NCBI GenBank assembly: GCA_008729055.1
Contig: SDUX01000005.1
Location: 2,600,955 to 2,664,954 of the forward strand
Reading direction: 5' to 3'
Source of the DNA: Pyropia haitanensis
Lineage: Eukaryota > Rhodophyta > Bangiophyceae > Bangiales > Bangiaceae
Length of the DNA stretch: 64,000 nt
Positions 59,304-64,000 of the stretch are shown piece after piece. The translations under genes and the position numbers were made by a program. Position 1 is the first letter of the stretch; every line of letters starts with the position of its first letter. The notes beneath the pieces were generated by a model. The model was given only the letters and a program-made list of their open reading frames with translations. It was not told where the DNA came from and did no database searches.

Positions 59304-60164
59304 TGTGAGGCACAACCCACACACGGGCAGCCCTCAACCTACTGGTGCCGGTGTCAGCAACCCGTGCAAGCCAATGAGGATGCCGGGCGCGGGGAAGGTG
59401 ACGGGTGGGATGACGGTGATGGGGGTGGGGAAGAGGATGGGCGTGACGTCGGTGAGGGTCGAGGGGGTCGAAGGTAAAGGAGGTCTTTGTCTTTGTCTGT
59501 GGTTGTTCCCCCGAGGTCTCTCCCGGTGGCGCCCACACTCACGCATTATATACCCCCAGGGGGGCACCCAGGGTGCCCCAAAGCATGCGATTGCCCGTCG
59601 TGCCGGTGGACGGCACCAAAGCTCTCAAAACAAAGCATGGACTCTCAGAACAAAGCAAGGGTGGGCGTGTGCGCCCCAAGGCGCCCCACCAGAGAGCCCC
59701 AAACGGGGGGGGGACGGTGTGCGGCGCTCGTTGCGCCGCACGGCTGGCCCCACGCGCCATTCGACCCGAAAAGTCTCAGAGGCGTGTAAGCAGACGCCAG
59801 TCTTCGAGTCGAATATCTCCCGTGGGTCAGCAAGTCTTGTCGCTCCCATTGGTCCACGGGGAGATTGTTCCGGCTTGCTGACGCGTCAGAGATGTGGCTC
59901 GTCTTTTGGTCCGTTAGTCCGTTGATCCGTTGGAGACTGTACCCGTCGGCAGATGAGTCAGGGTAGTGACGGTTAGCCAATCCGCGGCTCCCGTGCTGAC
60001 CGTCCGTTAGTAGTAGATTATCGGACGGACACCGCGGCATGCCCCAGATTACCTTGGAGTTGATGCGTCTTGGAAGGAGTTGGCTGAGAAGGACAGGGAA
60101 GGAGAGGCCCCAGTCCTTATCCCCTAGGCTCCAGTCTTGGGGATTTAAGGGGCATATCCTTACA
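59304..60164 (-). repeat. 5' LTR of chromovirus
   Basis: 861 bp, with TG and CA ends. It provides promoter and polyadenylation signals. See the 3' LTR for comparison. Confidence 0.95.
59542..59553 (-). promoter_or_regulatory. TATA box in 5' LTR
   Basis: GTATATAATGCG on minus, in both LTRs, about 240 bp before the LTR end. It is the likely core promoter of the element. The corresponding position in the old copy (near 2618) reads GTACATCATGCG. Confidence 0.6.
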
Positions 60165-60169
60165 TACAT
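60165..60169 (+). repeat. Target duplication TACAT (right)
   Basis: Matches 52792-52796. Confidence 0.9.
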
Positions 60170-60562
60170 CCTGCGCGGTACGCTACCGTCCAGCGGATCA
60201 CACTGGTTGTGAAGGCCGTGGCTATTTTGCACAATATGGTGACTGAGGTACGGCGGGGCGGGTATTTGTCTCGTCGACGTGCTCGGGAGGAAGCTGGAGG
60301 GGCGGGTGGACTGGGGTGGGGGGCTGGCGTTCCTGCTCCCGGGGTTGGGGCACCCGGCGGCGGGGATCTGGGCGGCCCCCCCCCTCTGGCCCATCCCCCC
60401 CCCGCTGTTCAACCCTTAGGGCAGCTGCCGGTTGATTCCTTTTCGAGGGCTGCGCAGGCGTGGAAGGAGGTGCGGAATCAAACCGCGCACGTTGCTTTGC
60501 GCAATGACCTGGCGGAGGACATCTATAAGAGCCGAGCGGCACTTCTGGAGCACTACCTGTGA
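60170..60562 (+). pseudogene. PIF/Harbinger transposase, 3' segment
   Basis: Resumes the transposase behind the chromovirus: ITLVVKAVAILHNMVTEVRR, then a Gly/Pro-rich linker and the conserved tail LRNDLAEDIYKSRAALLEHY before TGA. An internal Met at 60209 opens the frame in isolation. Confidence 0.88.
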
Positions 60563-60601
60563 GTGTCTGTTGAGTCTGCTGGGACGGTTGTGGCATCAAA
60601 A

Positions 60602-60655
60602 GAAAGGTTTTTTTTCCCCGTTGGGCAGGGTTTTTTTTTTCCTTGGATCACTTTG
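60602..60655 (+). terminator. Paired T-tract after transposase gene
   Basis: AAAGG, eight T, CCCCGTTGGGCAGGG, ten T, then CCTTGGATCACTTTGCC. An inverted counterpart for the Myb gene is at 61445-61497. Confidence 0.5.
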
Positions 60656-61444
60656 CCATACTGCATCAGCGTGCGTCTCCGGCACGTGTCCGTCAGCATC
60701 AGCGCGGGGTAGGCCCGGTGGCCTTTGCCTAAATGGCTGGGGACAGTGGCAGGGGGGGGGGGGGCGTCGGCGGCCGCCGTCGTCATGACGGAAGTTTGTG
60801 GTGGGAAGGGAGGGCAACACGAGAGAGGGGACTTTCAGTAGAGGCGGCGGCCTCCTGAGCGGGGTGGGGGAGTGGCGGTAGCGACGGGCGCCTCAGTGCG
60901 GTGCGTCGTAGGGGAGGAGGGCCAGCAGTGGCCGCCTCTGCGCGAGAGCGTAGGGGGGGGGGGGGGTGAGGTGCCAGCGGCCACCGCAGTTGGGGCGGGG
61001 GGGAGGGACGCCTGGCCGTCTGTAACCGCGTCTGTTTTCCGCCAGCCCACCTCAGTCCCCAAGCTCGTCACCTACACGGCCGCCTTCCCTCTCAGCTGGG
61101 CAGCACGTGCGTCGGTGCCCCCTCTTCTCCTCTCAGTCCCCTTTTTGCTCTCGCCGCGGCTGACACCGTTCGCCTTCCCCTGGCACTCCTCGCCCAGTCC
61201 GCCTCCCGTCCATCCCTCACCACACTCGTAGCAGTTGGCTCCACCGGGCTCCCCTCGGCTGGTGGCCGCAAGCACCGCCGCCACTCCTCCTCTCGCGTCC
61301 TGTTCCCCCCACCCGTCGCTGTGGACGCCACCGCGCTGCCGCAGGGTGCGCGCTGCACGAGTCCCTGTCCTCTCAGCCTCTCACGTGACTTTCCCCTCGC
61401 CTTCCATAGACTGAAAAGGACGCAGATGCCCACAGGCAGGTCAC
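60656..61444. other. Intergenic region between convergent PIF genes
   Basis: GC-rich with poly-G runs (60753 and 60954). No gene motif. It is bounded by the inverted pair of T-tract motifs. Confidence 0.45.
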
Positions 61445-61497
61445 AAAGTAAGAAGGAAAAAAAAAACCCTGCCGATTGGGAAAAAAAAACCTTTGCT
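61445..61497 (-). terminator. Paired T-tract after Myb-like gene
   Basis: On minus: AAAGG, nine T, CCCAATCGGCAGGG, ten T, CCTTCTTACTTTGTGACC. It mirrors the motif behind the transposase. Confidence 0.5.
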
Positions 61498-61638
61498 CAT
61501 GCACTGCTATTACTACAGGTACGGTACGGCCGCAGGTACTGCGACTGCTACAGGTCCAACCGCTCAAACAGGTACAACGCGTCCATGGCAATCAACAAAA
61601 AAAAATAGACAAACGGAACAGCAAAAGCGATTGTGGCA

Positions 61639-63144
61639 CTAGTCACCGTCCGAGTCGGTCGCGAACGACGACTCAGACGACATGTCCTCCAGCCGAGGAG
61701 GGGCACCAGGGGAGGACTCGCTGCCAGAGTCAGAGAGAGGCACGGTAGTGCGCAGCGCGGCGTTGAGGCGTTTGGTTACGGCAGCGGCTTTGCGCCGCTG
61801 CGACTCCGTGCCGCGTGACCGCTTCTTCGGCTTGCCGGCTTGGCCACAGGCTGGCGGGCAAACGAGAGACGGGGTGCGACCCCGCCCGCGCATCGTGGCC
61901 GCAGCTGGGACTGGAGCGAGGGGAGGGGGGTCAGAGTCGGCCGCTTCAGCAGCAACAGGCGCGGTGGAAGCGGGTGCAGAGGGCGGCACCACCGCCACAG
62001 CAGGTCCATCAGGTCCGACAGCACCGGGGGTGGGCGGTCCAGGTACCACCCAGACCGGCGGGGCCTCAGGAGGACGGGGGGGCGGCCGCTCCCAGTCTTC
62101 ATCGTCAACGATCTCGTGCACTGCAGGTCCAACGGTAGTGGCAGCCGTCCCGGCCGAGGTTGTGGCGGCGTCGCTGGTGTCAAGAGTAATGCCCGCCGCA
62201 GCCAGCGCAGCACGAGCTTTGGCCTGGCGAAAAATCTTAGCCTCCTCAGTAAAACGCATCTCGGGTAGGTTGACGAGAATAATCGACAATCGCTCCTTGG
62301 ATGCGTTGGCGATGGCCTCCAGCGCGGCCGTGCTTGCCTTCATCTGCCGGGATATGCTCAGCTCCTCCGCTTTCTGCTTCTTTGCTGCCTTGCTGCCAAT
62401 GGGGCGGCGCTCAAAAGGGCGGACGGCGCGCGACTTGACGGTCGCCCCAGCACCACCACCCGCACCAGCGCCACCAGTACCGCCAGCACCGCCCGCACCG
62501 CCAGCACTACCCGCACCGCCAAAACCAACCTCGCCGCCAGCGCCAGCAGACTGGCCAGCACCAGCGGCACGGCCCGAGTCACCGTCCTCAGCGTCTCCAG
62601 AGTCGTCGTCGTCGTCGATGTCGCTGTCTTCCTCGTCCTCGTCGCCAGTAAAAAGCCCTGCAGCAAGCGAACCAGCAGCACCGCTCCACTTGTCGTGGCC
62701 GCGCATGACCTTCCAGCAGGGCACCAACTTTTCGAGGTGGTAGCTCTTCCGCTTGTCCACCGCCGTGGCAGTGCCGTCCAGGCGCCGCTGGTGGGCCTGG
62801 ATCGCCTGGTACACGGGCTGGCCCTTGCTGTGGGCCAGAGCTCCCATAATCATTGCGGCCTCATCAGGGTTGCCGGTCAGGTCCATCCGCTGCACAGCTA
62901 GCCAGGAAGACGCAAACGCGCAGACGCCCTTCTTGGCCTTCCCTAGCACCATCTTGACCGCGCTCACAGTCCGCCGCACGTAGTCCACATTCCCCATGAC
63001 CGCCTCGTCATACGTCTCCGTCACAGCCGCCCAGAACTCGGCACTCCGCTGGTCTGTCCCCTTTATAGGGTCGTTGCTGAGCGCCAAAAAAGCCTCACAC
63101 AGAACGGACAACTCCTCCTTGGTCCACCCCCGCTCGGATTCCAT
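61639..63144 (-). CDS. Myb/SANT-like PIF partner protein
   Basis: 501 aa, intact. The SANT/trihelix region starts at once: MESERGWTKEELSVLCEAFL, SNDPIKGTDQRSAEFWAAV and RTVSAVKMVLGKAKKGVCAF. QRMDLTGNPDEAAMIMGALA and LVPCWKVMRGHDKWSG follow, then an acidic patch and a Gly/Ala linker. The signature RPIGSKAAKKQK precedes a helical segment. The C-terminus is Pro-rich and acidic. GTDQ, LTGNP and the RPxGxKAAK motif are shared with the other two copies. Predicted to bind element ends with the transposase. Its own transposase gene is destroyed, so any activity would be in trans. Confidence 0.85.
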   Translation of the reverse strand: MESERGWTKEELSVLCEAFLALSNDPIKGTDQRSAEFWAAVTETYDEAVMGNVDYVRRTVSAVKMVLGKAKKGVCAFASSWLAVQRMDLTGNPDEAAMIMGALAHSKGQPVYQAIQAHQRRLDGTATAVDKRKSYHLEKLVPCWKVMRGHDKWSGAAGSLAAGLFTGDEDEEDSDIDDDDDSGDAEDGDSGRAAGAGQSAGAGGEVGFGGAGSAGGAGGAGGTGGAGAGGGAGATVKSRAVRPFERRPIGSKAAKKQKAEELSISRQMKASTAALEAIANASKERLSIILVNLPEMRFTEEAKIFRQAKARAALAAAGITLDTSDAATTSAGTAATTVGPAVHEIVDDEDWERPPPRPPEAPPVWVVPGPPTPGAVGPDGPAVAVVPPSAPASTAPVAAEAADSDPPPLAPVPAAATMRGRGRTPSLVCPPACGQAGKPKKRSRGTESQRRKAAAVTKRLNAALRTTVPLSDSGSESSPGAPPRLEDMSSESSFATDSDGD

Positions 63145-63535
63145 CGTGGCAAAGTCAATAGCGCGGCGGGGGGCGCGAGGGGCGCCTGTCTAGGCGGCGA
63201 GAGCGATCGTCGCCGTCACCCCCGCGGCCGTTGGCAAGAGGCGGAGGGGCGCGCGGAGGCGGCGGCGGCGGGGGCGGCGGCGGCGGCGGCGGCGGCGGCG
63301 GGGACAGTGATGGTAGTGGAGGAGGCGGGTGGCGAGGGTGGTAGTCCCGTCCGTCGTCGTGCGGCCCGGAAAACCGCTGCTGCGGCGGCGGACGGTGAGG
63401 GCGTGGGTCAGCGGGTGGACCGTAGTTGGGCGGCCCACCCGCACGTCGGTAGGCGGGCGGCGATTACCCACCGCGGTCACGGTTGCGATGCCACGGTGGG
63501 GTGGGCAGGTACTCGTCGTAGGGAGGGGGCGGCAC
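63145..63535. other. Promoter side of the Myb-like gene
   Basis: GC-rich, with a (GGC)n microsatellite at 63255-63300. No gene or clear promoter motif. Confidence 0.4.
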
Positions 63536-64000
63536 TGTGGCATATATACGCTTGGGGGGCGCGCAGGGGCCGTCCACGGCTAAGTGGACGGCCACGCGCA
63601 GCAGCCCCACAGGCGACCACACCCGCCGACGGCGTCGTCGCAACCCCTCCCCCCAACCCCTGTAAAAGGGTCGGGCGGCGCGCGGGGCCCCAACGGTCGC
63701 GTCACCGGTGGGGCTAGCCCCCCCCCCCTAGGTCGCCTGTGATTGGATCAAAGGCGTGCGCCGGCGGGCGATCCTTCTATCTAAGAGACAGCTCCCGGGC
63801 CAGAGGAGGGCGGCCGCGGGAGCTGGATCGAGTACTCCCTGTGACGATCGATAGGATCTACCTATCGATTGTGGTACGCCCTTTCGGGGGGTACTCACCA
63901 ATTTCGCATGCAATTATCGTCTTGGAGGGATTTCGCTTCTATTTCTCAGGACAGGTCGACCCTACCCGGTCGACCTGTCCGATCGAGGGTTGTGGCGGGC
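63536..64000. repeat. LTR of the second family, truncated by window end
   Basis: Starts TGTGGCATATATACG and follows the solo LTR at 51740-52471, including both hairpins (63846-63868 and 63949-63980). It has one copy of the 97-bp unit that is duplicated in the other. GGCAC precedes it as the candidate target duplication. Whether it is solo or the edge of a full element cannot be seen. Confidence 0.88.

Larger units (their letters stand above)
52797..60164 (-). mobile_element. Ty3/gypsy chromovirus with extra zinc-finger ORF
   Basis: LTRs of 862 and 861 bp, a TACAT target duplication, a primer binding site next to the 5' LTR and a polypurine tract next to the 3' LTR. On minus the order is zinc-finger ORF, gag, protease, RT, RNase H, integrase, chromodomain. 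LTR identity is about 99%, so the insertion is recent. The polyprotein nevertheless has three in-frame stops and two register changes. Confidence 0.95.
51023..63144. mobile_element. PIF/Harbinger element 3 with nested insertions
   Basis: Transposase on plus (three pieces) and an intact Myb-like gene on minus (61639-63144), tail to tail. A 732-bp solo LTR and a 7.4-kb chromovirus sit inside the transposase gene. Without them the coding unit would be about 4 kb. Termini not located. Confidence 0.75.

Noticed and set aside
1..64000. tRNA, rRNA or riboswitch genes
   Set aside because: No cloverleaf-like or rRNA-like stretch was noticed on reading. A covariance-model scan would be needed to exclude small RNAs.

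Overview
The window is nuclear DNA of a eukaryote with a very GC-rich genome. It holds GC and Pro/Ala/Gly microsatellites throughout, long poly-G/poly-C runs, and mostly transposon-derived coding sequence. It has no operons, rRNA or tRNA genes. The plant-type DUF819 membrane protein, the abundant PIF/Harbinger elements and the base composition fit a bangiophyte red alga (Porphyra/Pyropia type). Another GC-rich alga cannot be excluded from sequence alone.

Layout. 1-5 kb: a decayed solo LTR and a dead mariner-type transposase. 5.3-8.3 kb and 19.3-20.3 kb: copies of an inverted-repeat element family around an unrecognised ORF. 9.7-14.8 kb: a PIF/Harbinger gene pair (HARBI1-like transposase and a Myb/SANT partner, convergent), then 3 kb of minisatellites. 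21-31.4 kb: a second PIF-type pair with a DUF819 membrane-protein gene between its two genes. 32.8-38.3 kb: a complete-looking tyrosine-recombinase retrotransposon (DIRS superfamily, PAT-like) with gag, RT-RNase H-methyltransferase and recombinase reading frames, 405-bp end repeats and split direct repeats. 38.7-40.5 kb: a GC simple-repeat block. 41-47.5 kb: the main non-transposon stretch, with a frame-broken Ala-rich ORF, an orphan exon of adenylosuccinate lyase and a DUF4470-TPR gene. 48.2-48.9 kb: a 25-bp satellite. 51-63 kb: a third PIF pair whose transposase is split by a 732-bp solo LTR and by a 7.4-kb chromovirus (Ty3/gypsy). Both insertions have 5-bp target duplications. 63.5 kb to the end: a second copy of the solo-LTR family, running off the window.

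Functionally the window is a nest of transposons around two or three host genes. In each PIF unit the DDE nuclease should act with the Myb-like DNA-binding protein. In the retrotransposons the frames give capsid, polymerase, and integrase or recombinase. Many frames are broken by stops or by single-base shifts at homopolymers. For the host-like genes I cannot tell real decay from sequencing error in these runs.

The most unusual items are a chromovirus with an extra ORF carrying two CX2CX12HX5H zinc fingers between its 5' LTR and gag, a PIF unit enclosing a host membrane-protein gene, and a paired T-tract signature downstream of PIF-type genes.
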